NCBI GenBank assembly: GCA_008360955.1
Contig: LUCM01002439.1
Location: forward strand, 28,596 to 92,595
From: Fasciolopsis buskii
Taxonomy: Eukaryota; Platyhelminthes; Trematoda; Plagiorchiida; Fasciolidae
Length of the DNA: 64,000 bases
Direction: 5' to 3'
The translations under genes were made by a program, and so were the position numbers. Below are positions 24,058 to 37,330 of this stretch, in pieces. Below the pieces are notes generated by a model that saw nothing but the letters and a program-made list of their open reading frames with translations, was not told the origin of the DNA and ran no database searches. How positions within the stretch are numbered: the first letter of the stretch is position 1; the number at the start of each line of letters is the position of its first letter.

Positions 24058-24240
24058 ATCGTTCAACTCACCATTAAGAAACCATGGAAGCACTGGACAG
24101 CTGTTTCATCCTTGTTAGGAATCATCAGCAATGCATATCCACCGCGCCCGAACTGGGACGCGAACCCATACAAGGACGAGTGATTCTGAGTCGAACGTCT
24201 TAGCCATTACGCTACCGGGCAGGCTCTGAACGGTCTGTTG
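24058..24240 (-). mobile_element. tRNA-headed SINE, family S2 (copy 2, best head)
   Basis: Minus-strand element with an A-box-like TAGCGTAATGG (24204-24214) and a B box GGTTCGCGTCC (24156-24166), separated as in a tRNA. The S2 body follows (CAGTTCGGGCG, then a TGCTGATGATTCC block), then a tail including GTCCAGTGCTTCCATGG. It shares this architecture with copies at 7.5, 33.0 and 34.9 kb and is distinct from family S1. Confidence 0.75.
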
Positions 24241-27200
24241 AATTCCACCACTTGACGATGTTGCACCTATCCGTCACTCATTTGCACGGTCACGGGCCGC
24301 TAGTTCACAGCAATCGACCCCTACTGATAGATGACTTCTCTGCAGGTAGGCTAAGTACGTTAAATGGGGATAAGTATTCAGTCGAACGTGTTGGCTTAAG
24401 GACAACTACGGCAGCTAGTTTATAGATCGGTGCATTACCAAAGGTCAAGACAAATGAATAAAAGGACACTCAGGATTTTCATTCAACATGGTGCAATCAG
24501 GGTTTCAGTGTCAACTGAACCCTTCATAATGACCAAATGGCCAAATAGTAAACTATCGTCATTCACCTAATGATAATGCTATCTGATCCACTAATAAGAA
24601 TCCGAAACAGCAACGGCTCAATGACTCGTAAATCACTCGGACCAAGTAAGGACTGAAGGCTGACTTCGATGTGGGTAGTTCTTACGGCTGAAGTTGTCCA
24701 ATTGGTACCAGACTTTATGAGACGGAAAAGACAGAACTTTACATCAGTGGGACCTCATGAACTATCAATTGCTGATCGGATGAAAGTACCGTTTGGAAGC
24801 AGACACTTTTAATTTATCCACAAGACACATAACTTGTTATCAAGACTAGACCGAAAGCGTGGATCACGACTGTCCTCTAATTCCGAACTCATCCGCCATC
24901 CAAATTTCCGTTTTTTCCCTTATCACGTTTGTAATACTTGAAGAACGTGATGCGTATGGTCACCAATGAAACAATAAAACCAACCTTGTTCGTCAGTGTA
25001 CGATTTTCTGGCAACCGGATATTTTCCAAAGATCCCAATGTACCGAGGGTAAAAATCGGAATACGATAGCCGAATGAAATGAGCGAAAACTAAAAGGTCG
25101 TGATCAAAGATTAAAATACCACGTATTGATGGGAATCACTGTATTTTGCGGGGACATGGCTTTTTTTCTCGCCCGGAAATGCAATACAATCAAAGGTTTT
25201 GGATCAAATCCCTTGGCCGCAACTGGGATTCATTCCGCCAAACTATTCTCGTGCATTCGATAACGCAACTGTTACTCGATTCTTCCTCCAGAATAGACTA
25301 AGCATCAAGCCCCTCTCCCGCGAACTTGGTCGATAGAAAAGTTGGGATTTCGCTCAGTGTGATAGTGCTGTTCTAGCAAATGGTATCGGAAATTGATTGT
25401 TTTTGTAAATCAGCTGATCGGTTGCGAAACCCGATATTTTTGACTTCAGGAGTTAGGTACTTTTACATAAACACACTAAAGTCACCATTCTCGCGTGACA
25501 ATTTCGGGAAGACTGGTAATGTCATTACACTAGGAAGATTGTACCGGTCCGAAATATTTGGGGATAGATATTCACCAATAGATGTTTTGATTATATGGCT
25601 AATCCGTTATCCGTGGCTTCATTTATGCACAGCTTACGTGCCCTGTGGAACAAGGTTTGGATAAGACCGAATAGTAATCCCATTAGAACCATCTTCGATC
25701 CCGAATCCATATGGAAGCTACTCGGTGATGTGATATAATAATGGACTATTTCAAATCTTCCTTATTATATACTGTATGCGTGAGTTCAGTGGAATGAAAA
25801 TGCCCCGCACTGATGGGGCCTGCAGCACTCGAAGGAGGGCGGCAACTGCGACCCTGAAGCTTGAAAGTGCCACATAGGATCCCATTAGACGAGACGTGAT
25901 AACGAATCGAGCGCCAGCGAATCGCTGTATACCACCACAGGCAATCAGTTTAATTACGGTGAGAAGTAACCGTTATCAGAACGCTATCAAAGCTGCACCG
26001 GAAATCGTACAAATCGGAAAACTCATAATGGTTTTTACCTTCAGAGGTTATAATTTTATTTTTGAAAATATACTACTGGCAGGATTGAGACGGGCAGTAG
26101 GCTTATTTTGTTTTAAACTGCATACATAAAAACGGTAGGAAGTCGCCGGAGTAAGATGGCGTGGAAGGAGCACTATCCTCGAAGGGTGGGACGAAGACTA
26201 ACAATTTCCAGTTAGAACGAAAGCAGAATGATGGCCGATGTACACGAGGAAGGCATGTGCGTGTGATGCCATATCGGTCAATTGATTTAATACTTTAAAT
26301 CACTGATTCTCCTTTATTAAATATGTCCAGACAGAAAGAAGATGTACGTCATGAGATCCAACCATTTCGTTTGTTCTTCTCGATCGTGAACATAAAACCA
26401 CAATTCGTAGATAGTAAATTGTGAAGAATTCAGTGGACTGAATCAGGTGGAAAGATTTAGATGTACAGTTTTTGATGAAATGGAATGACAGGTAGAAAAA
26501 ATTCACGTGGGCTATTGCAAAGGCAGACTACCAAAGTCAATAGTTCCTGTGCGCAAAGCGCTATCCGATACATAGTGATAAGCATAGCATTACCGGACGC
26601 TAATAGCTTGGGATGCGTATTGATTATTAGTGCCTTAAAAGATTGGGTTGAGACAAGTTTGTAATCCATAAGACCAGGGGTTTCACGATCGAAGAGGTCG
26701 GAGATTTTTTGCTTCAATGTGGGAGGTCATGGAAAATTGCCTTATCGATTTTGACAATCATTTTGGTATTTGCTCTGATTCTCGTGGGGTCAAATAGCGA
26801 ACCGTTTTGCCATTAGGGGTAGACAACATGTGCAACATTCAGATTAGCCAGGCAGCTTGGCCGACGATAAAAGCTTAACCTTTTGGTCGTTTGTGGTCGA
26901 TGCAATTGTACTGCTGGACCCGTATTTCTGATGACCGATTTCAATTAATTTGGCCTAACAAATGGTCACGGTGATCGGTTCTTCCTATAGGTTTCTTTGT
27001 CTCCGATACTGTTCGATGACTTTTTCCGGATATTTGTTAGTTAACAACGTTTGTTTTATGAAAAACTTTTTGTACTTGATCGTGGGTGCATATTTTCTGC
27101 AATCGATCGAAGAGAATTCGCGCTAATCTCGGTTGGCTAATCGCAAAACGAGTCAGAACTCGTTTGCTTTGAGATGAAATTTTTCGAGTCAGTGTACAAC

Positions 27201-29092
27201 TTGAAAATACTCAAAGGAAAATTCTGCGTCCGCATAGTTTGTTTACGTGGCACCGCATTAGGCGTTGTAGTTTACCATAATAGTAGAATTCGCTCCCTGG
27301 GAACTTCACCTGAGCTATAATTATTCATCACACTGCACCACTTTACAATAGAGCGGAGAAAAGCGTCATGGTCACACCATGAATGTATTTTATTCTCCCA
27401 CGAAAAGTATACATTTTCAATGAAAATTTGTGGTTTCAAGTTTCCTCACCATACGAAAATAAGGCTCAGTAGAGCATAGCCGACTAGTGAATTGATTTGT
27501 TTATTCATGCGAAAAACTCGATAAAAGCGCGTACGTGAATGATCGTGATCAGGTACTCATTTTATTCGGTTCACCATATCCAACCGATTTTTTCTTGCCT
27601 CAAAAATTGCAAGAATAATGATAGAAGAAAGACTTCGACCCGATATTAATTAAAGATTCTCCGTCTTTGATTTCGTATGCTCCAGACAATCCACCGACAA
27701 GCTGCCTCACCCCTGTTCACTCACACAAACTGGGGCGCCAAACCGATATCAAGTTCCCCCTCCAAAACAAAACAAAGTATCTTACACGTTTCCTTTGCCC
27801 TAATTAGAGATGAACAGAACAAATTTCTTTGTTATTGCAAAAACCACGCCATGATTGAACATCCTTAGTTTGGTACTTATCCGAATACCTTATCCGTTGG
27901 GATGGGCACATGGCAACTGATTATGTTGAAACAACCGTCCCTAGTTGGCCGTTGCACCTCACCATTTTTCCATTTCTCACATGGGCCAGTTTCACTCAAT
28001 CTGTCATATTTTTATTACACGGATTTGTCCACGAAAAACACTTTATTTGGGCATCTCGATTTTTTTGTTCTCATGTGACGCTTGCGAATGCTCGAGTTCA
28101 CAACAGGTGAATAATCTGCAATCAAACCTTACAATGTAATATCGCCCCCAAAACCGTGGTCACATGATGACTTTACGTCAGAAAGCAATTTGGATAGGTG
28201 AAATCTTAAGTTTGTGATTACGATGCTTGTGTGTGTGTGTGTGTGTGACAGATTTTCGTCGAATTTGACTGTTATGAACATCGTGTGTGTGCATTTTTGT
28301 TTACAGTTAAAAGAAAACGATCAAAAGTTTATCATAAAAAAGAATCCCAATTCGCTAATGTTATCGGCTTTTTTCCTTATGTCTAATGCACGATGGTAGC
28401 AAAAACCTACGTGCCACTAGACTCCATGAGCCACAACAGTTGGGGCGGGAAAGAGACCGTTAATCATGACCTTGAAACTTCACATAACAGAACCAAGTAA
28501 GTTCTCGAAACCGGATAAACTATTTCAAAATAGTTTGCTTACTAATGTTGCCCATAATAACACTTTGCCCAATTTTGTCTCCGATGAATTCGGAAATCGG
28601 CATAGCAACGTGAAACATAAGGAGTACATTCGTTCAGATCGATATGTCCAACTCTTTTGGGCGAAACAGCGGGACGTTTGTCAGGTTTATAGATGGCCAA
28701 TTTGCACAGTGACATTTTAAATTATGAAGAATTCCCAATCAATCGACGTCTCATAATTTATATTTCGGTTTTTGCAGATGTCCAGGAATTCCCAAACCGT
28801 CATCGTGTCGTTTGTGTTCACTGGGCTGTCTCTTCGACAGTCACGTCAGGGTCAATTGATCGCTGCATTTCTCAATGACTTCCACTGAGTTCTGTCTCGA
28901 AGACCGTGTCGTGGCCACTATCGGATGAATAAATCAAAGCGATAAAGTCACGGCTAGACCCGGCCACAGGACTGTCAAACAAAAATGAATTTTTTTAAGA
29001 AAATCCGTAAATTAGACTGCTTTTATGTGACCAACTTTCCTTCAGCGATACTCAAAACGTAATCAGGATGTTTGATATATTCTTGTAGCACA
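24241..29092. other. Unassigned stretch with one (TG)n microsatellite
   Basis: I see no identifiable gene over nearly 5 kb. A minus-strand open segment at about 26700-26590 has an ag before it and a gtaatg after it and could be an exon. A perfect (TG)n tract occupies 28229-28247. Confidence 0.3.
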
Positions 29093-32000
29093 CTATGTGA
29101 GCCAATTTGCATGATAAATCTCAGAGATTCTGTCACAGAAGTCTTCGCATCGGAACGCTAGGTCCGAGGACCCCGACTTTAAAACAAACACCGAGTACGA
29201 AAAGATTAAGGCGGCTGGTACATGTTTGACGTACGCCCACATGACGGCTGCCCTGCTGTACGCTGTTCTCCGAGCCACATAGTGATTGGAAGAGATGAGT
29301 CCAGTATGTGCTACGGTAAAAAGATGTGCAAACCTAGTCTGGCGGACTGGTGTGAATAGGTCTAGTAAGGCTATGGTGTTGCGGTTCTAGAGAGAACCCC
29401 CAAGGTGATGACTGTAAGCAGTGGATAATGTGAGTCGAGGTCCCAGTTATTAGGATTCTTGCATTCGAATTCTTACTTCTTCCACATGTGCATTCGACTT
29501 GGTATTTTGGACTCGACCTTTCACTAGTTCTAGTCTAGTTTTTCTACTTTTAGTAGATCGCAACCAAAAAACAAAGCACATTTTGGCACTAGCAGAGAGT
29601 AATTGTCAAAGCCTAATGGAATAGAGTTGGCCAGTATTTTAACGAGGTGTTTGAAAATGTTAGAAACCAACGACTGAACGTCCCGAACTAGGGGCGGATC
29701 AGCATCACTCCCAGAGAAATCCTGACATTTTGGTGACTTAAAAAAGTGGTTAGTTGTGATGCTGCATTAGGAACAACCGAATTACGTCACAAACCGTTTC
29801 AAGTATGGACGAATCAGGAATCGTAATACAAGTTGAATCCAGAATCAAGTTTACTTCTTCTGGCAATTCAAGGTCAACAGTAATGAACGCGATCAATATG
29901 ACAGCGATGGTTTACGGACAATCAGTATACGCACTACGGTACGAATGGAATTTGCGTGGTAGTTTGGCCAAGCGTTTGGAATGTATTCACGTACAGGCAT
30001 AGTAATAAAGCATCCATGTGAGCAGTTGGATCCACTGTTCTCTTTGAACACTCGACGGACTGTCCGAGGTATCACAACAAATCTGACGAACATTTATACC
30101 GTCTACATTCCAATTATCTCGATTCAGAAGTCCCGTAAATCTTGTGCAAAGTAGGGATGAAGCAATTTTAAAAATGGCATTAAATCAATACACTGACGGG
30201 ATTTGACAGTGCACCGTTTACAAACGACCTGAAACGGAGGAATTAGCAGGTAAGACGAATTTTAAAGAATGCAAGATAAATGTTTATGTGCGCGTGGAAT
30301 TTACCTGGTCCATAAAAGAGACACGGTCAAAGTCGAAGCCACACGTACGGTTTGTGTTTTGACGTGCGAGAATATTTCCATCCATATTAGGTGTTTTATA
30401 TCACATTTGGGGATGAAATTGAGCAATTCCAGCGAGACGAGTTCACATTCCTGAATTTCAGAGAATATGAATTCTGCACAATTGAGAAACACGAATATGC
30501 CAACTTTCGCGGAAGGCTCAGAAGGACTAACGTCATGCGGTTGTCAGGCAATGATTGAAATAAATAATAATATTGAGCTTTGCAAACTGGGGCATTAAAA
30601 TGACAACGAAACAAATACACGTGCATTGTGAAACGTCTGTTTCTGGTACTGGAAATGGACCGATGGAATTGTTCTAGGGATTAAAGGGAAAATGTATCAA
30701 TAAGCCATTCCAACTCAATCTGAGCTCAGAATCACGTGTGTGTGTGAACCACGTCTCAGGATCAACGTGTGTAATACTGACAATTTACGTGCATTGCCTA
30801 CAAAATGCGACTCCTTAAAACGAACTAAGATTACATTAGGATTCACAGATTGTCAGTTCAAAATATTTTTTTTATTTCAGCGAGTCCAGTTCTACTTCTA
30901 CCCGATACAGCCTACCGTTGGCAGAGACCAGATTGATCGACAATACAGGCGGCAAACCGGCGATAGGTAAGCGGATAAGATTGTGGCGTTTGCAGAAGAT
31001 CGCCAGTTCGAATCCTTCCATCGCCGATCGACTTCTCCACTTGTCAGTCCTCTGTTGGCCACAGCCGCTTCCTTGAAAATGATGCGCACCTAATTCATTA
31101 ATAAAGCAAATGAAAGATAAAAGAAAAGAAAAGACTACACAACTTGCTGGCGGGATTCTCAGATGCACGTACGCAGTCTGGTCGGTCCGGAGAAACAGCT
31201 GTGATTGGTTGCCTATCACGATATCACAATCACGATTTGTATTGTACTTCGCAGATTCCATAGACTTGCATTTCGACACGGGGAGTGGTAATGTTCATGT
31301 ACCGAACGAATGACACAAAATGGTGTTCGGCTGAGGAAATGGAAAGGTGCGTGAAGGGGACAAAAATTGATATTCTTTCACTTTGGCAAATACTTCGATG
31401 TTTTTGTCATTCACGCGTACTCACGAAAAATGTTCGAAAATGGATTAGTGAGACACAGAAGTGGTATGTGTACTTACCAAAAATAATATTGTCCGTTGAG
31501 GTAACAACAACAGACAGACGTCTTCACATGAAATTCAAAGGTCCATCAATTTTTTCGATCCACTGCGTAGATCATTCGAATCGCATACTCTGACAAAAGT
31601 GAGACGAGAAAAGCAACAACACGGGAAAATGGGGATCCAGAAGTCGTGTGCATGTGTATGGGAGGGGTGGGGTTCATATGAATCGAAGGTCAAAGTGAGT
31701 GCGTGGGAGGGGGGGTCATATGAATCGAAGATCAAAGTGAGTGGGTAAACCTGGACGGGACTAATAACGGTCAAGCGTAATTGAAAGTTCTGATATGATG
31801 TTTCTGAGCACAACTAGGAAAACGACTTTCCGAGGTAAGAATGCGCTGACAAACGGTGTTCCTGTTGTACGGTTCTATGGATATCTTGATAAGATGCTAC
31901 AACTGACAAATTGATGGGAAATACTGTTGTATCATTCAAATCGGATACCATTGAATGACCATTCCAAAAACAATCGTGTTATTTCAGTTGAAGCAATATG

Positions 32001-32316
32001 TTTTAATTTCAACAAAGAATTCCACTGCTGTAAAACATTCGGTTTTTCTTTGTCAGCAGAAGACATCTAATAGCAAATTGTGTACGATCACCAGTGAACT
32101 GTGATTATTTAAATGACATTAAAACAGAGCAGAAGTGTGGCGTGATTTGATGTTTTCTTCGTCCCAACGACACCAGTGCATTTTTTGCACAATTAACGAC
32201 GTCAAACGAAGTAGCGGTGACCAGAAAAGGAAGAATATCATTCGAAACTTACGCGTCCTCATTTCTAGCGGAAATATAAGCTCATCGATGACAGTTGGCA
32301 AATTACGCGGTTCCAT
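29093..32316 (-). CDS. Candidate small multi-exon gene, unidentified (minus strand)
   Basis: Four minus-strand segments join in one open frame. First exon 32316-32253 starts MEPRNLPTVIDEL and ends at a consensus gtaagt donor in phase 1. A weak exon at about 31520-31478 follows a gaag acceptor and ends at gtaagta in phase 0. Exon 30450-30349 has acceptor tctgaaattcag, donor gtacgt and residues including LELLNFIPKCDIKHLIWM. The last exon, 29176-29093, follows a good pyrimidine-rich acceptor and ends in TAG after IYHANWLT. The joined product would be about 97 residues. I recognise no domain, and the second exon is the least certain. An S1 SINE lies in an intron. The segments may instead be parts of a larger gene or chance. 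Confidence 0.35.
30957..31134 (+). mobile_element. tRNA-headed SINE, family S1 (copy 3)
   Basis: Plus-strand copy of S1. The A-box-like TAGGTAAGCGG is at 30964-30974 and the B box AGTTCGAATCC at 31005-31015. The family body follows (cacttgtcagtcctctgttggcc region), then the 3' tail with CATTAATAAA and an AAAAGAAAAG end. It is opposite in orientation to the other two S1 copies and lies antisense to the candidate minus-strand gene. Confidence 0.8.
31656..31745. repeat. Short G-rich tandem duplication (~45-bp unit, two copies)
   Basis: Two adjacent units each contain a run of G triplets/quadruplets followed by TCATATGAATCGAAG and GTCAAAGTGAGTG or a near variant. The G runs (GGGAGGGG TGGGG-like) could form a G-quadruplex. 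No function is implied. Confidence 0.7.
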
Positions 32317-32924
32317 TTGCTGTTATTCGATTCCTCCATCATTCCGTCACAATTCATTAGAGCTTGATAAAATCCAATAGCGACAGGCTATTGACCGACG
32401 GAATGTCTTATTTTCCATATCGCAAACGAAATTTGAGTTTTATTCAAATAAGTGCAGTTTTGGAATTTTATTTCGTTTTCCATAACTGATCATTCGTCCG
32501 TTTCATCCAAGTGAATTAGACAGAGTTATAACCCGATGAGGAACAAGCAAACCACGTGACTGTTTCAGCACCGAAACGTTGTTTAGCAAAATGAAGACCA
32601 GGAATCGGTTGAAGGCAGATCGAAAACTGACAGAATCTCACGAGTAGCTTACTTTACTGTGATGTCCAATGTCCCCTCCATCATCATCATACTGGCAATT
32701 GGATTTGCAATAAATTGGCTTAAACGGACGCATACAACAGCAGTTCTACTTTAAACTCGGCAAGCAAGTAAAGTTTTTGTCTGGCTAAGAACAGAATATT
32801 TTCGATGATCAGAAATCGGACACTGAATTGTGCGGCTAGATTAACAGCGGTTATCACACCCCTCATGTGATTCAGTCCACGTGAAAAATGCAAAGAGATT
32901 GCTATCATTGAGTATATTGTACAG

Positions 32925-33050
32925 CTATTTTATCCCGGTTGGGCATCATCAGCGGTGTATATTTATTGCACTCGAAGCGGGTCGGAACCCATTTGATCAA
33001 CTGTGAGTTGAGTAGCTTGTAGCCATGACGTTAAAAGAACAGGCGTTTTA
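32925..33050 (-). mobile_element. tRNA-headed SINE, family S2 (copy 3, diverged)
   Basis: On the minus strand this copy keeps the S2 order: a GTCATGGCTA A-box remnant, a GACTCA-like mid block, B-box-like GGGTTCCGACCCG, then a CACCGCTGATGATGCCC block. It is more diverged than the copy at 24.1 kb. Confidence 0.6.
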
Positions 33051-33635
33051 CTTCAGTATCTTGCAATATTAGTCACTCACTGTCCATTCACTTAACTGAA
33101 CCACAGACCAGTGCTCATATTAGTCAGTTTCCAAGGCAAATGACTCACACATAGGAAGTCTAAACACAACGAGGGCTTTACGAACGATCGACACAGCTTG
33201 GTGGTACTTAGCAGCAGATTCTACTTGATAATGAAATAATCCATCGCGTGCCACATCATGTAGGAGAAGCAGCAACCACGCTCATTCTTGATGTCACATT
33301 GACAAGTCACATGCACCACAGTTACATCGGCAGAGCAGAACACAAGAGCGAAATAAAAAAGAATGTCATGTTTATGCCTATTGGGATCCGAGTGACGGAG
33401 GATTCACGTGCCATCGCGCCTACGTTGTTTGACATGGTCGATGTGAAAATACCCTATCAAATCAACCACGGAGGTCAGTGGTAATTCTAAGGTTCTGACT
33501 GACTGTTTGACGATCAAGTGGAGGTTGTTCGAACGAATCGTCATAGCTTCACCAGCGCATACTTGTTGGCAATTGACCTATTTTGACTTGGAAACGGCGA
33601 TTGCGTAAAGTAATCTAAGGGATTCTTAGGTGCCG
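33051..33635. other. Unassigned
   Basis: No recognised gene or repeat. The 78-codon open frame at 33248-33484 has no known features. Confidence 0.3.
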
Positions 33636-33860
33636 TTGAGACGATTAGTTTCACAAAGGTGATGGGTAATTGCTTTCATTTTGCCGTTTGCGAGTTTACC
33701 GTCAAGTAACGATTGGTCGAGCGTCTTTTGGTACGGCCAACGTGGTTTACAAAATAATTGGTAAAGACAAATTGCCGTCGTATTTACCGGAAATTTGTAT
33801 TTGATCGGCAATGAGAAGGTCCAACTAAGAGTCATCTCGTCATTCGATGCGTCAACTGCA
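33636..33860 (-). mobile_element. Penelope-like element, GIY-YIG region remnant
   Basis: Minus-strand frames give NTTAICLYQLFC in place of the CVYxFTC motif, then in a neighbouring frame HVGRTKRRSTNRYL, which matches the YVGRTxRRL core of the Penelope-like GIY-YIG nuclease. A segment KAITHHLCETNR follows, like the region after it in that family. The motif is split between two frames and includes a stop, so it is inactive. It probably comes from the same superfamily as the 19.5 and 22.6 kb pieces. Confidence 0.5.
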
Positions 33861-34904
33861 TGGGGAGTCATCAAACAAACCCGTTTTTCGACCATGAGCA
33901 GTTTAATTTTGGTCTCGCCAGAATTCGCACACCATCGAATAGACTGGTAAGCATGTCCGTTTGTTGCCAATATCGTTCTGGATTCAGCTAACTATTTTCT
34001 GGTCAGGTCCACAGAACGCATTCCTATGATTCTATTGGCTATATATCGAATAATAGACTTTTAGGGTGTGTTGTGACGAAACTGTGGCAGCATGCATATT
34101 GTCTCGGCCAAATGAACGTTCTATGGATGGCACGTCGCGACGATACATCGTAGCGACCACGCAGGAACACGGGTGAGAGCGGGAGGCTTCAATGAGTCTT
34201 GTTTAAATGATTACGCAAATTCGTAGGATTCTTGGAGTTTCCCATCTCGCATACGATATCGTCCATGCAACGTCAGTGTAACGCACATTTTCCGACATGT
34301 CCACATGACTCCGATGTTAAATCCCGAGGGCTCGATATGACTGTATAAAAACTCCATCGGCTCTGCGAGTAACACAATGGCGAATGAGGAAACTACATCA
34401 AGTGAGTGAGACTGAATCAACAGAGTTAGAAAACTCAAATGTACCAAGCAGACTGTAAAACGCCTTTGCCCTACCGACAGGTTCTGAACGTCATTGCCAT
34501 TGTGTGATATGCTGAATTGCCGATGTCTGGAATTTAACTTAGCGGAACTTCCTGCTTGTGTACTTTCTTTGCTCGTTGTTTCGTCTCGATGTCCATTACT
34601 TACTCTATAAAACAGCCAACGAGAACACTAGAATTTTCATGCCTGCTCGTGGTTGCTGATGAAATAGCACACTTGACTGCGTGAACAACACATCAGTTGA
34701 CATAATTTAGCCGGAATGTGCCCTTCATCACTCATATCCCCCCAATCAGAGCCAACACAGTATTTTGCTCGCATGCTATACAAACACGCATTATACTCAT
34801 GTAGTTTTATGAATTGCCGGGAACCAGTCTAGTTTCCAATGTAATCACTAGGTAAATCACAGCATATCACGCGGTATCAAAGCTCAGTGAACCGTTCCAG
34901 GCCC
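33861..34904. other. Unassigned
   Basis: No coding or structural feature recognised. A GACAGGTTCTGAACG-like string near 34478 recalls the leading edge of S2 and may be a truncated piece. Confidence 0.25.
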
Positions 34905-35040
34905 TATCGAGTAGCCCAATGACTTTAGCCATCGACTCAGAATCTTGCGTCTAGGGTTCCCATCGCAGTTCGGGTGCAGTAAATCTGCACTGCTGAACAT
35001 CTCTAAGAAGAATGAGGCAGCTATGGGGCCCGAATACTAG
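34905..35040 (+). mobile_element. tRNA-headed SINE, family S2 (copy 4)
   Basis: Plus-strand copy. TAGCCCAATGACTTTAGCC stands in the A-box region. CGACTCAGAATC then AGGGTTCCCATCGC (B-box-like) follow, then CAGTTCGGGTGCAG, CACTGCTGAACATC and GAATGAGGCAGCTATG, matching the 24.1 kb copy block by block. Confidence 0.65.
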
Positions 35041-36394
35041 AACCGAATGCAGTTAAAGACCTAGTAGTTAATTGGTAACACTGAAACACTCATTTATGGT
35101 CAAAAGTTATTGGAAATCAATATTGATTGGCGGTAAATTCTTATGTGTGGACCCAAACTCTGGTACCCGACAGACCGAAGTATGCATGCATAAGGGGGTG
35201 AAATAGACCGAAGAAAGAGGAATGAAGACAACCGGAGTAATAGAAAACGACGTGGTTACACAAATAACACGACCAACTAAGTGCATTACGGTCTGACCAA
35301 CCAGACGCACAGTGATTGATGTGACCAGTGGTCTGTGTTCGGCTGAAACGAGTGAAAGATGGGTGGTGGCTTGCAGTGTTGAAATTCAATAACCTTTCCC
35401 AAAGCATATTTGGAATACAAGAGCAGTGAAACTGCACACCTCACAGAGCCCGGTGAACCGGATGAGGAAATGGTCATGAGTTATGACCATGGCATAAAAT
35501 CACATGGGGTTTCAATAAATTAGACTTGAAATGGAACCGGACGAAATCAAACCAACGTCTGTTTGCCTTCCTTATCATTGGTTATCTAATTCCAGTGGCT
35601 AAGTTGTTGAAATCGTGGTGTTTAGATGTGAAGGTCTTGAACTTAATTCATCCCACTGTTGCCCCATGTCTTGCTCGACATCATTCAAGCAGAAACAGCT
35701 CCGCTCCGGAAATCCTGCTCGTTAGAAGATAGCGAAAAAGATGAGTGTTATCACTAAAATTTACATCTCAAAAACAGGTGCGGACGAATCTATTCGAAGA
35801 GCTCGACGAAATTAGGAAATCAATCTAAAATTTCGAAGATGAAAATCGCCTGACTGGAATTGATCGTGAATAGGCACTTTGAGAAAGTTTATTTCTCGAA
35901 ACCGATCAACTAAAGTGATATTCAAGCTAGCGGATACCGAATGAGAAAAAATTAATCAAAGAGAGAAGTAATGGAACAGATCGTTTATAGAATTATGCAT
36001 AATCGACGTCAGACAAGACGGGACGATAATACTGCGGTTGGCTCGAAACATGATACACGTCTTCCTGCGGACAGAATTTATAATAATCGTATTACTTACA
36101 TGAATCCTGCACGAAAATGTGTGAAGATCTAGCACCATCGGGACCACAACGATCAACAGAACAACGCAAAAGGAGGCAGGTCAGTTATGCCAGACTTATC
36201 TACGCCATCGAAATCTATGCTTGTCTATCGAGCGTTGCAGACCAATCGAAGAAAAGGATGGGTCTCAGATGAACCACGCCAAGAGTTCGACCGAATAGTC
36301 CAATTCAGGAAGCATTCGAACGGTTTCAGTGTTTCTCATCTCGATGAGGAAGGTGACAGACTGTCGCGCAGCATAGAGAAGCACTGCCTTCAAT
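35041..36394. other. Unassigned
   Basis: No recognised gene. The GGCATAAAATCAC string at about 35492 is shared with about 8791 and 39570, with loosely similar flanks, suggesting a small decayed repeat family. Confidence 0.3.
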
Positions 36395-36800
36395 CATCTT
36401 CATCATCATTCAGCATTAAACAGTAAGGCAAGCCCCGCTGACCGCTGCCCTCTCCTCTCCATAAAGAGAATATCCAAGAGGAACAGGGAGTGAACCTAAA
36501 CAGGCGGCAAAAGATGAGACACTACTGCATCCAACACACGAAACACAGACTAACTGCACAAACAAACCCTTGCTTTCAATCATTCTGATTCGATAGAAAA
36601 TGACAGCACAATCGCCACTGTTCACGGTTCACTGCCATATCCTTCAGTGTGTCCAGACACCTAATTGGCGAATCTTTCGGATCCCAACCACGGAGGCGTG
36701 AGACACCTACTTTACCTAAATTCGCTGTACATTTTCTCACCCCACGTTGCCAAGTCAACTGTTGACCTCTGTCACAACGAGACTGCAACTTGACGTGGTG
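36395..36800 (-). mobile_element. RTE-type LINE 3' end (family A, copy 2)
   Basis: Minus-strand 3' end of family A. The coding tail includes QLTWQRGVRKCTANLGKVGVS and LDTLKDMAVNREQWR. It is followed on the minus strand by the family's 3' untranslated region and an ATGATG-type tail at the 36395 side. The GT/CA-flanked 5' truncation near 36800 is typical of LINE insertion by target-primed reverse transcription. Confidence 0.8.
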
Positions 36801-36839
36801 TGACGACTTGTGTGCCTTTATGATCCAACGAGCTATACA

Positions 36840-37330
36840 GGATGGCTTATCTCAAGCCGAAGATCCAATCATGCCTGGAAGGTCAATGGGTAGAGGCCTG
36901 ACGAAGTAGCCTCCTGACCCTCCAAGTTGGGGGTTGATCTGAGTTAGCAGCTCAGTCAGAAAAACGAGTGGAAGAATAGCGGATCGAATTAGATGGGTTC
37001 CAACTCAGCCATGCCCCACTGCCTTACGGTCAGGTTCTTGTCAGAACCAAAGGCTTTGGTTGAGAATCCTAATCGTTTTTCGGCTTAGCGGCTGAACTGC
37101 CTAGCAGCACCCGTTCACCGGTCCCCATGAGTTACACTGCCTTCAGAAACCTCTAATGGCCATTGGACTGGTGGTCCAGTTTACATATCTTTCGTTAAAT
37201 TCAGACTAGAGAATCAACGTGAAACAGAAGTTCCGCCAGAGCCGGTGGTATACATAGTGTCTCGGAGTGAGCATGGTCTTATGATCTTATTTTGTTGGCG
37301 GGCCACGCTGCTATCAACAGACGCCTGTGG
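36840..37330 (+). mobile_element. RTE-type LINE 5' region fragment (family A)
   Basis: Plus-strand sequence at about 36985-37160 matches 53385-53560, just upstream of the endonuclease frame of the long copy, over shared blocks such as CGGTCAGGTTCTTGTCA and CCAAAGGCTTTG. It is therefore the 5' untranslated or leader region of the same LINE. It is head-to-head with the minus-strand 3' end immediately to its left. The extent before 36985 and after 37160 is inferred. Confidence 0.55.

Noticed and set aside
26457..26717. Minus-strand frame with an ag before and gtaatg within
   Set aside because: It could be an exon, but no neighbour joins it in phase and no family is recognised.
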